This document shows positions 35,717-44,865 of a stretch of DNA of 64,000 bases, piece by piece. The stretch's first letter is position 1. Each line of letters begins with the position of its first letter. Location: assembly GCA_022340805.1 (NCBI GenBank), contig JAJDNF010000054.1:62001-126000 (forward strand), given 5' to 3'. A program made the translations under genes and the position numbers. The notes under the pieces are model-generated. The model saw only the letters and a program-made list of their open reading frames with translations. It ran no database searches and was not told the DNA's origin. This DNA is from Chromatiaceae bacterium. Lineage in GTDB: Bacteria; Pseudomonadota; Gammaproteobacteria; Chromatiales; Chromatiaceae.

Positions 35717-36629
35717 CCGTCCGCAGCGCGGGCGTCGCAGCCTGCGGCAGCGGCTGCATCTGGGCCGGGGTACGGTAGCCGGGATCCCGCTGCTTTGGCT
35801 GGGTCTGTTCTTCGGCCTGCCGTTCCTGATCATCGCGCGCATCAGCCTTTCCGAGGTCGTGATTGGCCTGCCGCCGTATTCCAGCCTGGTCGACTGGACC
35901 GCTGCGGGCCTGCTCGAGGTACGGATCAATTTCGGCAATTTCCTGCTGTTGGTGCAGGACAGTCTGTACCTGGATGCGTTCGAAAATTCGCTCAGGGTGG
36001 CGGCCGTGTCGACCCTGCTGTGTCTGCTGCTTGGCTATCCGATGGCGCTCGGCATCACGCGGGTGCGCGAGGGTCTGCGCGTGCCGCTGCTGATGTTGGT
36101 GATCCTGCCGTTCTGGACCAGCTTCCTGATCCGCGTGTATGCCTGGATCGGCATCCTCAAGGGCAACGGCCTGATCAACAATTTCCTGCTATGGCTCGGC
36201 GTGATTGACCAGCCGCTGCACCTGCTGCATAGCGACTTCGCGGTGTACCTCGGCATCGTCTACGCCTACCTGCCTTTCATGGTGCTGCCGCTGTACGCGA
36301 CCCTGTCGAAGATGGACGAAAGCCTGCTCGAGGCCGCGGCAGATCTCGGCTGCCGGCCGCTGTGCGCGTTCTGGCGGGTAACGGTGCCGCTGTCGCTGCC
36401 TGGGATCATCGCCGGCTCGCTGCTGGTGTTCGTGCCGGCGGTGGGCGAGTTCGTGATCCCCGACCTGCTCGGCGGCCCCGATACGCTGATGATCGGCAAG
36501 GTGCTGTGGACCGAGTTCTTCAACAATCGCGACTGGCCGGTGGCCGCGTCGGTCGCCGTCGCGCTGCTGGCGCTGCTGGTGGTGCCGGTGCTGTTGTTCG
36601 AGCGCTTCCGCGAGAAGGAACAGACCTGA
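35694..36629 (+). CDS. potH: Polyamine ABC transporter permease
   Basis: This membrane protein of about 311 residues has six helices and the EAA loop of ABC permeases in 'LLEAAADLGCRPLCAFWRVTVPLSLPGI'. 'PFWTSFLIRVYAWIGILKGNGLIN' and 'GPDTLMIGKVLWTEFFNNRDWP' are typical of PotB/PotH. The ATG gives a basic N-terminus (MPSPSSSDRPQRGRRSL). It pairs with PotI to form the channel. Confidence 0.92.
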   Translation: MPSPSSSDRPQRGRRSLRQRLHLGRGTVAGIPLLWLGLFFGLPFLIIARISLSEVVIGLPPYSSLVDWTAAGLLEVRINFGNFLLLVQDSLYLDAFENSLRVAAVSTLLCLLLGYPMALGITRVREGLRVPLLMLVILPFWTSFLIRVYAWIGILKGNGLINNFLLWLGVIDQPLHLLHSDFAVYLGIVYAYLPFMVLPLYATLSKMDESLLEAAADLGCRPLCAFWRVTVPLSLPGIIAGSLLVFVPAVGEFVIPDLLGGPDTLMIGKVLWTEFFNNRDWPVAASVAVALLALLVVPVLLFERFREKEQT

Positions 36630-37435
36630 TGCGCACGCGGCGCCCCATGCTGGTGTTCAGCCTGCTGGCCTTCGGTTACGCATTCCTGTACGCGCCGATC
36701 GTGTCGCTGATCGTGTTCTCGTTCAACGAGTCGCGCCTGGTCACCGTGTGGGCCGGTTTCTCGACCAAGTGGTACAGCGCTCTGATGCACAACGAGCAAC
36801 TGCTCGGCGCCGCCTGGGTGAGTCTGCGTATCGCGGTGATGAACGCGACCCTCGCGGTGATTCTCGGTACGCTCGCCGGCACTGCATTGGTGCGCTTCGG
36901 GCGCTTCCGCGGGCGTTCGGCGCTGGCCCTGATGATAGGTGCCCCGCTGGTAATGCCGGACGTGATCCTCGGCCTGGCCTCGTTGCTGTTGTTCGTCGCG
37001 ATGGAGCAGCTGATCGGCTGGCCGACGGGGCGCGGCATGACCACCATCACGATCGCGCATGTGACCTTCTCGATGGCCTATGTCGCGGTCATCGTGCAGT
37101 CGCGCCTGGTGCGCCTCGACCCGTCGCTGGAAGAGGCCGCGCTGGACCTGGGGGCGTGGCCGTGGAAGGTGTTCTTCGTGATCACCCTGCCGCTGATCGC
37201 CCCGGCGCTCGCGGCCGGCTGGCTGCTCGCGTTCACGCTGTCGCTGGACGACCTGGTTATCGCCAGCTTCACCTCGGGTCCGGGTGCATCGACCCTGCCG
37301 ATGGTGGTGTATTCGAGCGTGCGGCTCGGTGTCAGCCCGGAGATCAATGCGCTGGCAACCGTGCTGGTGTTGCTGGTCACGATCGGCATCGTGATCGCGG
37401 GGATTTCGATGCAGCGGCGTGCGAAGCATTCGTGA
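36629..37435 (+). CDS. potI: Polyamine ABC transporter permease
   Basis: The 268-residue second permease starts in a TGATG overlap with the potH stop. Its EAA loop is 'SLEEAALDLGAWPWKVFFVITLPLIAP', and the C-terminal 'FTLSLDDLVIASFTSGPG' is the conserved segment of PotC/PotI. With potFGH it completes the importer. No polyamine-catabolism gene lies nearby. Confidence 0.92.
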   Translation: MRTRRPMLVFSLLAFGYAFLYAPIVSLIVFSFNESRLVTVWAGFSTKWYSALMHNEQLLGAAWVSLRIAVMNATLAVILGTLAGTALVRFGRFRGRSALALMIGAPLVMPDVILGLASLLLFVAMEQLIGWPTGRGMTTITIAHVTFSMAYVAVIVQSRLVRLDPSLEEAALDLGAWPWKVFFVITLPLIAPALAAGWLLAFTLSLDDLVIASFTSGPGASTLPMVVYSSVRLGVSPEINALATVLVLLVTIGIVIAGISMQRRAKHS

Positions 37436-37684
37436 TCGCCGGCCCCGGGGCATGCAGGGCAGCCCCCGCCTGCTCAGGCTCGACGCGTCCGGTCCGGGGT
37501 TGCTTGCCGGGCCGGGCGCGTGCGACCCATCACCGCGACGCCGACTGCCCGCTCGATGCCACCTGCGTAGCTGAATCCCGCGTCTGAATCCCCCAGAGCC
37601 GGTGCGCCGACCGCGCCCAGGCCGCTGTTGGCCACACCGCAAGAATCGGGTGGGCAGCCGGTCCTGACTTGCTAAAGTGGGGCC

Positions 37685-38587
37685 ATGTCGTCGCCTCCAC
37701 CATCACCTGCTGCTCACGATCCTGCCGGTATCGCCGCCTACGCGCGCATCGAGAGCGCAATCGCCTATCTGTGCCAGCAGCGGTCCGGGCAGCCCGACCT
37801 CGGCACATTGGCGCGATACCTCGGGCTGAGCGCGTCGCACACCCAACGCCTGTTCAGCCGCTGGGCGGGGGTGAGCCCCAAGCGCTTCATGCAGTTTCTT
37901 ACCGTCGAGCATGCCAAGCATCGGATGGCACAGACGGGCGGTGTGCTCCAGGCATCGCTGGCTGCCGGTCTGTCCGGCCCGGGACGGCTGCACGATCTGT
38001 TCGTGAACATGGAGGCAATGTCGCCAGGCGAATTTCAGCGTGCCGCCGCAGGTCTGCCGATCCGTTACGGAGCGGCAGACTCGCCGTTTGGACTGGCGCT
38101 GATCGCATTCACCGAACGTGGCATCTGCCACCTGTCGTTTGTCGACAGTGATGCGCTGCCCGGTGCGGTGGAGGCCCTGCGCAGACAATGGCCCGGGTCG
38201 ATCCTGATGCCCGATGATGGGGCGGCGGCCGATCTGTTGAACCGGGTATTCTCGCGGCCGTTGGCTGCGGCAGGACAAGGCCTTTCGCTGTGGATCAGCG
38301 GCACCAACTTCCAGATCCAGGTGTGGCGCGCCTTGCTGCGCATCCCGTTTGCGGGGCTGCTGAGCTACGGCCAACTTGCCGTCCTGCTCGGCCGCCCGCG
38401 CGCCGCCCGGGCCGTTGGCGGTGCAGTTGCGCGCAATCCGGTGGCTTTTTTGATTCCGTGCCATCGCGTGCTGCGCGAGTCGGGCGAGTTCGGTGACTAT
38501 CACTGGGGCGGCACGCGCAAGGCGGCCATCTGCACCTGGGAGGCCGCGTCTGCCGAGCACCCGCCTGACGACGAGGTGGGTGGATAA
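37685..38587 (+). CDS. Ada-like AraC-type HTH / O6-alkylguanine-DNA alkyltransferase fusion
   Basis: The 300-residue protein has an AraC-type DNA-binding region (about residues 15-120: 'LGTLARYLGLSASHTQRLFSRWAGVSPKRFMQFL') followed by an MGMT-type alkyltransferase domain with the acceptor motif 'IPCHRVLR' and the substrate-loop segment 'NFQIQVWRALLRIPFAGLLSYGQLA'. The N-terminal zinc/phosphotriester-accepting domain of E. coli Ada is missing. It therefore repairs O6-alkylguanine and may regulate genes without the methyl-phosphotriester switch. It stands alone. Confidence 0.85.
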   Translation: MSSPPPSPAAHDPAGIAAYARIESAIAYLCQQRSGQPDLGTLARYLGLSASHTQRLFSRWAGVSPKRFMQFLTVEHAKHRMAQTGGVLQASLAAGLSGPGRLHDLFVNMEAMSPGEFQRAAAGLPIRYGAADSPFGLALIAFTERGICHLSFVDSDALPGAVEALRRQWPGSILMPDDGAAADLLNRVFSRPLAAAGQGLSLWISGTNFQIQVWRALLRIPFAGLLSYGQLAVLLGRPRAARAVGGAVARNPVAFLIPCHRVLRESGEFGDYHWGGTRKAAICTWEAASAEHPPDDEVGG

Positions 38588-38671
38588 AGTGCTGCAACAC
38601 ACCGGCTAGGCACTGAAGCTTGGCGCCCTTCGCGGTCGCTGCGGTTGGTGGACCGGATCAGCGTCGTATGT

Positions 38672-40132
38672 TCAGCGTCCACGAGCCTCGAGTCGGCGCA
38701 GAAACTCGCGCATGATGCGCTGGTACAACTCGACGCCGATGACCTTGTCTTCGACCCCGGAGTCGATGTTCGGATTGTCGTTGACCTCGATGACCAGTAC
38801 CTTGCGCCCGACCTGCTTGAGGTCGACACCGTACAGACCGTTGCCGATCGCGTTGGAGGCCTTCAGCGCGGTCTGGATCACTGCCTTCGGTACGTCTTCC
38901 GGCGCCAGCGTGTCGAACGCCCCCTCGCGCACCTTTCCCTTCGAGTGGTCGGCGATCTGCCAGTGCCCGCGGGCCATGTAGTAGCGGCAGGCGTATAGCA
39001 ACTCGCCGTTGAGCACGCCGATGCGCCAGTCGAACTCGGTCGGGGTATACGCCTGGGCCAGGATCAGTTCTGAATCGTGGAACAGCTGCGCCGCCCTGTC
39101 CTCGAACTCGGCGCGGTCCTTGACCTTGAACACGCCGGTCGAGAAGGCCCCGTCGGGCATCTTCAGTACCATCGGGTAGCCGAGTTGCTCCTCGGCACGA
39201 TCCAGTTCATCGCGGCTCAGGATGACGCTCGCCGGGGTTGCGATCTTGTGCCGGTTGAGTAGTTCGGCGAGATAGATCTTGTTGGTGCAGCGCAGGATCG
39301 AATCGGGGTCGTCGATCACCACCAGGCCTTCGGAGGCGGCGCGCCGCGCGAAGCGGTAGGTGTAGTGGTTGACGTTGGTGGTCTCGCGGATGAACAGTGC
39401 GTCGAACTCGGCGATGCGGCCGAAGTCGCGCGCGGTGACCAGCTCGGCATCTATGCCCTCGGTGCGTGCGGCGCGGATGAACTGAGCCAAGGCGCGCCGG
39501 TCGGATGGCGCGAGCTTCTCGACCGGGTCGTACAGGATCGCCAGATCGTAACGCATGTTGCGCCGGCCGCGCACGTTGCGCCATGGGCGGCGCAAGTAGC
39601 CGGCCATCGCTTCGAAGAACAGGTCCTCCTGGCTGCGCCGCAGCGTCTTGAGCCCTACGCTGCGGATGCCCGAGATGTGCCAGACCCTGCCACGGCGCAG
39701 CTCCACCTTGATCAGTGGTGCGCGGAATGCCTCGAACACCGCGCGCGCCAGGTGGCGCAGCTCGTGTGCCTCGCAGCGGCCGAAACACACCAGCACCTCG
39801 AAGCGCGTTATCTCCGTGGGGCTGTCGCGAAAGAGTTTGTCGACGTGCTTGTCGAGGTCGCCGAGCTCGGTGCTGTACAGGGCCTTGCGGCTCAGGTCCT
39901 GCAGCGTGCGCACTGAAGGGATGACCTTGTGGCCGCGCGCCTCGGCGAGCAGTGAGGCGTAATAGCCGGGGCTGTGGTAGTCGGTGTCGCGGCACAGGTT
40001 GAGAACGCGCAGGTCGCGGCGCGTTGACCAGGTCGGGTCAACCAGGTAGTCGCGTACCTCGACCACGTGGTAGTCGGGGAAGTTCTTCTTCCACTGCGCG
40101 ATGTTGTCTACCAGAATCAGGTGTTCACTCAT
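38672..40132 (-). CDS. RimK-like ATP-grasp ligase with N-terminal extension
   Basis: The 486-residue protein has an unfamiliar N-terminal region (about 1-190, 'VVEVRDYLVDPTWSTRRDLRV') followed by an ATP-grasp ligase (about 195-480). The latter has the nucleotide-binding 'LGYPMVLKMPDGAFSTGVFKV', 'DWRIGVLNGELLYACRYYMA' and the Mg-binding 'VIEVNDNPNIDSGVED', all as in RimK. RimK-like enzymes ligate amino acids to protein or peptide C-termini. The start overlaps the stop of the upstream GNAT-peptidase gene by four bases (ATGA), so the two products are probably made together and act on one substrate. Confidence 0.85.
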   Translation of the reverse strand: MSEHLILVDNIAQWKKNFPDYHVVEVRDYLVDPTWSTRRDLRVLNLCRDTDYHSPGYYASLLAEARGHKVIPSVRTLQDLSRKALYSTELGDLDKHVDKLFRDSPTEITRFEVLVCFGRCEAHELRHLARAVFEAFRAPLIKVELRRGRVWHISGIRSVGLKTLRRSQEDLFFEAMAGYLRRPWRNVRGRRNMRYDLAILYDPVEKLAPSDRRALAQFIRAARTEGIDAELVTARDFGRIAEFDALFIRETTNVNHYTYRFARRAASEGLVVIDDPDSILRCTNKIYLAELLNRHKIATPASVILSRDELDRAEEQLGYPMVLKMPDGAFSTGVFKVKDRAEFEDRAAQLFHDSELILAQAYTPTEFDWRIGVLNGELLYACRYYMARGHWQIADHSKGKVREGAFDTLAPEDVPKAVIQTALKASNAIGNGLYGVDLKQVGRKVLVIEVNDNPNIDSGVEDKVIGVELYQRIMREFLRRLEARGR

Positions 40133-41310
40133 GGCTTTCTTCTCGCTCTGATCAGGACAACGGCCTGCAGGCCCTTGCGGCCGTACCGCGCCATCTGCTG
40201 AAACTGACTGCGGCCGATCGGCATGTTGATGGAGTCTACCGGGGTCTCGCCTTCCTCGTAATCGACGAACGGGTCATTGACATAGACGAAGTGTTCGTCG
40301 AAACCGCTGACCACGACCCAGTGAGGCGATTTCTCCTCGTAGATCTGCCACGAACTGATCAACACCACCGGTATCGCACCGCGGACGAATGCCGCCTCCA
40401 GTGCCGCATCGTCCAGCACGTCGAAATGGACAGGGATGCCGAGTTCCTTGATCTCCCGCTCCATGTCGGCCTGCACCAGGGTCATGACCTCCTTCTTTTC
40501 GGCGCTGCGCACCGAGTCGACCATCTGCACGCCCGGATCATTGACCCAGATCTCGGCATCGAAGCCACGCCGGAAGACCGCCAGCGCGAGGCCATAGGGG
40601 CCGCAACCGCCCAGGCCGGCGGTCATAAATATCGTCGTCGCCTCGCGCCACAGCTTCAGCTCGAGGCTGCGGCTGGCCTCGGTGGCCGGGTCGAGGGTCT
40701 GCATCGCCATGATCAGGCAGGCCGGTCCGCAAGTGAATTCCAGCGTCTGCTCGTACCAGGCGACGCGGTCCAGGTCGGGTTTGAGGCGGTTGTCCAGCGC
40801 CTTTTCGTAGCGCCAGGCGTCCATGTGGTCGGCGTAGTAGTCGACATGGATGCCGAAACGCTTGTAGCCCATGGCCTCGAACAGCCCGACCGATGCGCTG
40901 TTGTCCTTGCGGATCTCGAGCCGCATCCAGGTTCGTTCGTGCTCCCAGGCCTCCTGCTCCGCCCTCTCGACCAGCGCACGCGCGACGCCGCGACCGCGCG
41001 CCTCGGGGGCCACCGCGATCGAATACAGGCGCGCGGTCGCGGTGCCGCGGCTGAACAGCAGCACCAGGCTGCCGAGCAGAAGGCCGGCCTGTTCGATGAC
41101 GAACAACGCGGCATGGCCCTTTTTCAGCAGGTGGCGGAATTGTCGTCGACTGATGCGGTCATCGTCGAAGCAGCGATTCTCCAAAGCGACCAACGCATCG
41201 ATATCGGCGGTTGTTGCGGCACGGATTTCCACCGGTTGTCGGGGCCTGTGCAGATAAGCGGGATGATGCCAATGTAGGTGCAGACGCCGCGGCGGCGCAA
41301 GTGCATTCAC
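40129..41310 (-). CDS. GNAT acetyltransferase / C39-like peptidase fusion
   Basis: The 393-residue protein joins two enzymes. Residues about 27-165 are a GNAT N-acetyltransferase with the acetyl-CoA loop 'VAPEARGRGVARALV' and the final 'SVGLFEAMGYKRFG'. Residues about 180-385 form a papain-like, C39-type peptidase: the nucleophile is in 'FTCGPACLIMAM' (Cys194), and the His/Asn-Asp dyad is 'SPHWVVVSGFDEHFVYVNDP' (His330, Asp346). All catalytic residues are present. No membrane or ABC domain is fused, unlike bacteriocin-exporting C39 proteins. The pair with a RimK-like ligase has been noted in comparative genomics of ATP-grasp peptide ligases, but the substrate is unknown. Confidence 0.85.
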   Translation of the reverse strand: MNALAPPRRLHLHWHHPAYLHRPRQPVEIRAATTADIDALVALENRCFDDDRISRRQFRHLLKKGHAALFVIEQAGLLLGSLVLLFSRGTATARLYSIAVAPEARGRGVARALVERAEQEAWEHERTWMRLEIRKDNSASVGLFEAMGYKRFGIHVDYYADHMDAWRYEKALDNRLKPDLDRVAWYEQTLEFTCGPACLIMAMQTLDPATEASRSLELKLWREATTIFMTAGLGGCGPYGLALAVFRRGFDAEIWVNDPGVQMVDSVRSAEKKEVMTLVQADMEREIKELGIPVHFDVLDDAALEAAFVRGAIPVVLISSWQIYEEKSPHWVVVSGFDEHFVYVNDPFVDYEEGETPVDSINMPIGRSQFQQMARYGRKGLQAVVLIRARRKP

Positions 41311-41396
41311 CGCGGTTGCGTGCGACGATTGTTAGCGCCTGCGATTCCGCCTACAGTTTCACCCCTGTGATCCACTTGGCCCGGCAGTTTGCTCAG

Positions 41397-42182
41397 ATGT
41401 CCCAGTCAGAACAGCTTCGATTTGCGCATGGCGTGCTGGTTGGCCGGCGGATCAATCTTCGTCCGCTGTTGCAGACACCTGCGCTTTCGGGCGCCCCGCT
41501 GACCATCGAGGTCAATGGTGGTGGCATGGTGGTGCTGTTTCGTTTCGGTGTTGTGGTGTTCCTCGACGTCGCGCCGATTCAGCAGGCGGCCTTTGTTGCA
41601 GGCCTGCGTGATCTGGTCACGGAACCGGTCGAACACGGCGAGTTCGAGACCCTCGAGTTCATTGTCGCGCCCGGCTCGAATGATCTGTTGCGCGAGGGTG
41701 TGCTGCTGCTCGAGACGGATGATCTGGCCACCCTGCAGGTGGTGGCCGATGTGCTGGCCAAGAGCGTCACGCTCGATCACCACGAGCGGATGATCTCGTC
41801 GACCTTCGATCAGGTCGAGCCGCTGGCCGAGCAGTTGAGCAGCGGCCGGCACCGGGTGCGTCATTCGCGCGGACTGGTCGCGCAGATCGGCGAGATGCTG
41901 CTGGTTCAGCATCGCATGGTGGGCAGGGCCGAGATCGGTGAAAAGCCGGATCTGATCTGGGAGCACCCAGAGCGCGAACGGCTGTTCGTGCGCCTCGAGC
42001 AGGAGTTCGAGCTCCGCGAGCGGCGCAGTGCACTTGAGCGCAAGCTGAAACTGATCAGCACCACGGCCGAGACCCTGCTCGACCTGGTCCAGGCGCAGCG
42101 TAGCCTGCGCGTGGAGTGGTATATCGTGATTCTGATCGTGGTTGAAATTGGTCTCACCCTGTACGAGCTTTTTCTTCACTAG
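41397..42182 (+). CDS. DUF155 (RMND1/Sif2-like, YagE-type) membrane protein
   Basis: The 261-residue protein matches the DUF155 family: 'GGMVVLFRFGVVVFLDV', 'LLLETDDLATLQVVADVLAKSV' and the diagnostic C-terminal run 'HPERERLFVRLEQEFELRERRS', 'KLISTTAETLLDLVQAQRS', 'EWYIVILIVVEIGLTLYELF' with a single C-terminal transmembrane helix. Eukaryotic RMND1 supports mitochondrial translation; the bacterial role is not established. It is divergent from the GNAT-peptidase gene (86 bases) and 23 bases ahead of the Fe-S/ThDP fusion gene. Confidence 0.85.
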   Translation: MSQSEQLRFAHGVLVGRRINLRPLLQTPALSGAPLTIEVNGGGMVVLFRFGVVVFLDVAPIQQAAFVAGLRDLVTEPVEHGEFETLEFIVAPGSNDLLREGVLLLETDDLATLQVVADVLAKSVTLDHHERMISSTFDQVEPLAEQLSSGRHRVRHSRGLVAQIGEMLLVQHRMVGRAEIGEKPDLIWEHPERERLFVRLEQEFELRERRSALERKLKLISTTAETLLDLVQAQRSLRVEWYIVILIVVEIGLTLYELFLH

Positions 42183-42205
42183 AACGACCAGCCCGGGAGA
42201 AATCG

Positions 42206-44446
42206 ATGTCCAGGCCTTACATCGCAGATACCAAGCCAACAGCGGTGGCTTTGAAGGCAGGGCAGACCGTCTGGTGGTGCCGCTGCGGACGCTCGAAGAG
42301 CCAGCCGTTGTGCGACGGCTCGCATGAGGGTAGCGGGTTCGAGCCGCTGGAGTTTACCGCCGACAGGGATGATCGCTATTTCTTCTGTCTGTGCAAGCAG
42401 ACAGCCAAGCCACCATTGTGTGACGGCTCGCACAAGCGCATCACCCAGCAGGACCTGGATGCGCAGGACGGCCTCGCGACGACCTGGTACAAGGTTGCCG
42501 AACGTGGCGAGCTGCGCGATGGGGAGGTGCGCACGGTGCAGGCCGGCGCTCAGGTCATCGCGTTGACCTGCCATGCCGGGCAGCTGGGCGCACTCGACAA
42601 TGCCTGTCCGCATCAGGGTGGGCCACTCGGCGAGGGCAGCATCGAATGCAGCGACGGTGGCCAGGACTGCTGGCTGCGCTGCCCCTGGCACGGCTGGGAT
42701 TTCCATCCACTGACCGGCAAGTCGCCGGGTGCGCACGACGATGGCGTCGCGACCTTCCCGGTCGAGGAGCGTGACGACGGTGTCTACGTGGCGGTGCGGG
42801 AATCGACCATGCACCGGCGCACGGTCAGTGATCTGATGGCCGAGACGATGGTCAACTGGGGCATTACCCATGTGTTTGGCATGGTCGGGCATTCCAATCT
42901 GGGCCTGGCCGACGCGCTGCGCCTGCAGGAACAGGCCGGGCGGCTGCGCTACATCGGTGTTCGTCACGAAGGGGCGGCGGCTTTTGCGGCCTCGGGTTAC
43001 GCCAAACTGACCGGCAAGCCGGCGGCCTGCATGAGCATTGCCGGACCGGGTGCAACCAATATGCTGACTGGCCTGTGGGATGCCAAGGTCGACCGCGCAC
43101 CGATCCTGGCGCTGACCGGCCAGGTGAACACCCAGGTGCTGGGACCGGGCGCGTTCCAGGAGATCCCTCTGGCCAGCGCGTTTGCGCCTGTGGCGCGCTT
43201 CAGCCAGACCGTACTGCGCGATTCGCGCCACGTCGAGTTGATGAATCTTGCCTGCAAGAACGCGATAGTCGAGCGCGACGTCGCCCACCTGATCTTTCCC
43301 GACGAGGTGCAGACCTTGCCGGCCGCCGACGGCGTGCAGGCGGGAGGGCCGCAGGGGCGGCTCGGGGACCGTGACATGCTACCGGCGACCGCTACGCTGG
43401 CAGCCGCGCTGCAGCGTCTGAAGGATGCGCAACGTCCGGTGATCATTGTCGGGTACGGTGCGCTGGGGCGCATGGCCTACATACTCAAGCTCGCCGAGAA
43501 GCTGAAGGCGCCAGTGCTCACGACCTTCAAGGCAAAGGGCCAGATCGGCGACGATCATGTGCATGCGGCCGGCGTGTTGGGGCGCAGCGGCACCCCGGTG
43601 GCGAGCTGGTGCATGAACGAGAGCGACCTGCTGCTGGTATTCGGCGCGAGCTTTGCCAACCATACCGGCATCAGCGCGAACAAGCCGATTATCCAGGTCG
43701 ATTTCGATGCGATGACCCTGGGCAAGTTCCATCCGGTGGAATTGCCGGTGCTCGGCGAGATCGGGCTGACCGCGGAGTGGCTGTGGCGTGCGCTGCCGGA
43801 GGACACCGGGGCGATCGACCAGCGCCCTGAACTGGCTGAGCGCTGGCGCATCTGGCGTGCGGAAAAGGCTGCGCGGCGCGCGCGCGACCGCGGCAAGGGT
43901 CTGAACTCCGCGAGCCTGTTCGATGCCTTGTCGGAGCTGGTGCCAGCCGATGCGGTGATCGCAGTCGATGTCGGCAACAACACCTATTCGTTTGGCCGTT
44001 ATTTCGAATGCCGCGGGCAGCGCGTCCTGATGTCCGGCTATCTCGGCTCGATCGGGTTCGGCTTTCCGGCCGCGATGGGTGCCTGGGCAGCGACTCAGGT
44101 GCAGCCCGAATACCGTGGCCGCAAGGTCATCTCGGTGAGTGGCGACGGTGGCTTCGGGCAATACATGGCCGAGTTCACGACTGCCGTGCAGTGCGGCATG
44201 AACATCACCCACGTGCTGCTAAACAACCACGAGCTGGCCAAGATCAGCAAGGAACAGCGCGCCGGCCATTGGCCGGTCTGGCAGACCGCGCTGCGCAACC
44301 CGGATTTTTCCGCCTATGCGAAGGACTGTGGCGGACTTGGCATCCGGGTCGACGATTACGACGGGCTGTACGCTGCGCTCAAACGGGCACTGTCGTATGA
44401 CGGCCCCTCGCTGGTCGAGGTTATCGCGGATGCGGAGCTGATCTGA
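42206..44446 (+). CDS. CDGSH-CDGSH-Rieske-ThDP enzyme fusion protein
   Basis: The single 746-residue frame holds four modules. Residues 25-40, '[16 protein letters not shown]', and 61-76, '[16 protein letters not shown]', are two complete CDGSH [2Fe-2S] motifs (three Cys plus His each). Residues about 92-198 form a Rieske domain with 'CPHQGG' (134-139) and 'CPWHGW' (159-164). Residues about 205-746 form a complete thiamine-diphosphate enzyme of the acetolactate synthase/pyruvate oxidase group: catalytic Glu in '[17 protein letters not shown]' (Glu255), '[14 protein letters not shown]', and the ThDP-Mg motif from 'GDGG' (646) to 'NN' (673-674). The frame is intact with no stop or frameshift at the junctions. 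Oxidative decarboxylation of a 2-oxoacid with electrons leaving through the Fe-S modules is inferred; substrate unknown. It is coupled to a small membrane protein. Confidence 0.92.
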   Translation: MSRPYIADTKPTAVALKAGQTVWWCRCGRSKSQPLCDGSHEGSGFEPLEFTADRDDRYFFCLCKQTAKPPLCDGSHKRITQQDLDAQDGLATTWYKVAERGELRDGEVRTVQAGAQVIALTCHAGQLGALDNACPHQGGPLGEGSIECSDGGQDCWLRCPWHGWDFHPLTGKSPGAHDDGVATFPVEERDDGVYVAVRESTMHRRTVSDLMAETMVNWGITHVFGMVGHSNLGLADALRLQEQAGRLRYIGVRHEGAAAFAASGYAKLTGKPAACMSIAGPGATNMLTGLWDAKVDRAPILALTGQVNTQVLGPGAFQEIPLASAFAPVARFSQTVLRDSRHVELMNLACKNAIVERDVAHLIFPDEVQTLPAADGVQAGGPQGRLGDRDMLPATATLAAALQRLKDAQRPVIIVGYGALGRMAYILKLAEKLKAPVLTTFKAKGQIGDDHVHAAGVLGRSGTPVASWCMNESDLLLVFGASFANHTGISANKPIIQVDFDAMTLGKFHPVELPVLGEIGLTAEWLWRALPEDTGAIDQRPELAERWRIWRAEKAARRARDRGKGLNSASLFDALSELVPADAVIAVDVGNNTYSFGRYFECRGQRVLMSGYLGSIGFGFPAAMGAWAATQVQPEYRGRKVISVSGDGGFGQYMAEFTTAVQCGMNITHVLLNNHELAKISKEQRAGHWPVWQTALRNPDFSAYAKDCGGLGIRVDDYDGLYAALKRALSYDGPSLVEVIADAELI

Positions 44447-44676
44447 TGCGCTACGAGGCGGGTGAGGGTGTCCCGGTAAACGATTTGCCGATCTATTCGC
44501 AGAGCCATGGTCTGCATTTCATGCTCAATTTCACCGTCGCCCTCGCGCTGCTCATCGGCCTCGCGCTGTTATGGCTCGGACGCGGAGGGCGCGTGCTGTG
44601 GCTGCAGGTGTGGAGTGCCGGGCTGGTGATCTTCAGTGTCGCCTATCTGGGTGCAGCGATCCTCGGGCTGATTTGA
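44446..44676 (+). CDS. Small two-helix membrane protein coupled to the Fe-S/ThDP fusion
   Basis: The 76-residue protein starts in a TGATG overlap with the fusion gene stop. A polar N-terminus ([20 protein letters not shown]) is followed by two transmembrane helices ('FMLNFTVALALLIGLALLWLG' without its last residue, and 'VWSAGLVIFSVAYLGAAILGL') joined by a basic loop (GRGGRVLW). No heme or metal ligands are obvious apart from one His at the membrane edge ('SHGLHF'). It was not recognised as a known family. Tight coupling suggests it anchors the fusion enzyme or passes electrons to quinone. Confidence 0.7.
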   Translation: MRYEAGEGVPVNDLPIYSQSHGLHFMLNFTVALALLIGLALLWLGRGGRVLWLQVWSAGLVIFSVAYLGAAILGLI

Positions 44677-44865
44677 TCGCCGCTGTGCCAGCGTTCGAGG
44701 GTGGCGCTGATGCCCACCACGCGGCCGCGGCAGACCGGCGCATTCACGACAAGATGGCGGTCAATGTCGACGCCCCGCCGTCCGGTCGCGAGACCTCGAT
44801 GCGGGACGTGACCGCGACTGCGATTGATCCGAACCGCTCCGTCGCCCGTTGTGGCCGGCCCCGGC

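Noticed and set aside
33482-35938. 818-codon minus-strand frame
   Set aside because: It runs antisense across potF, potG and the start of potH, which have strong family motifs; the translation has no domain.
40024-41277. 417-codon plus-strand frame
   Set aside because: It is antisense to the GNAT-peptidase fusion, which has intact catalytic motifs and a coupled partner.
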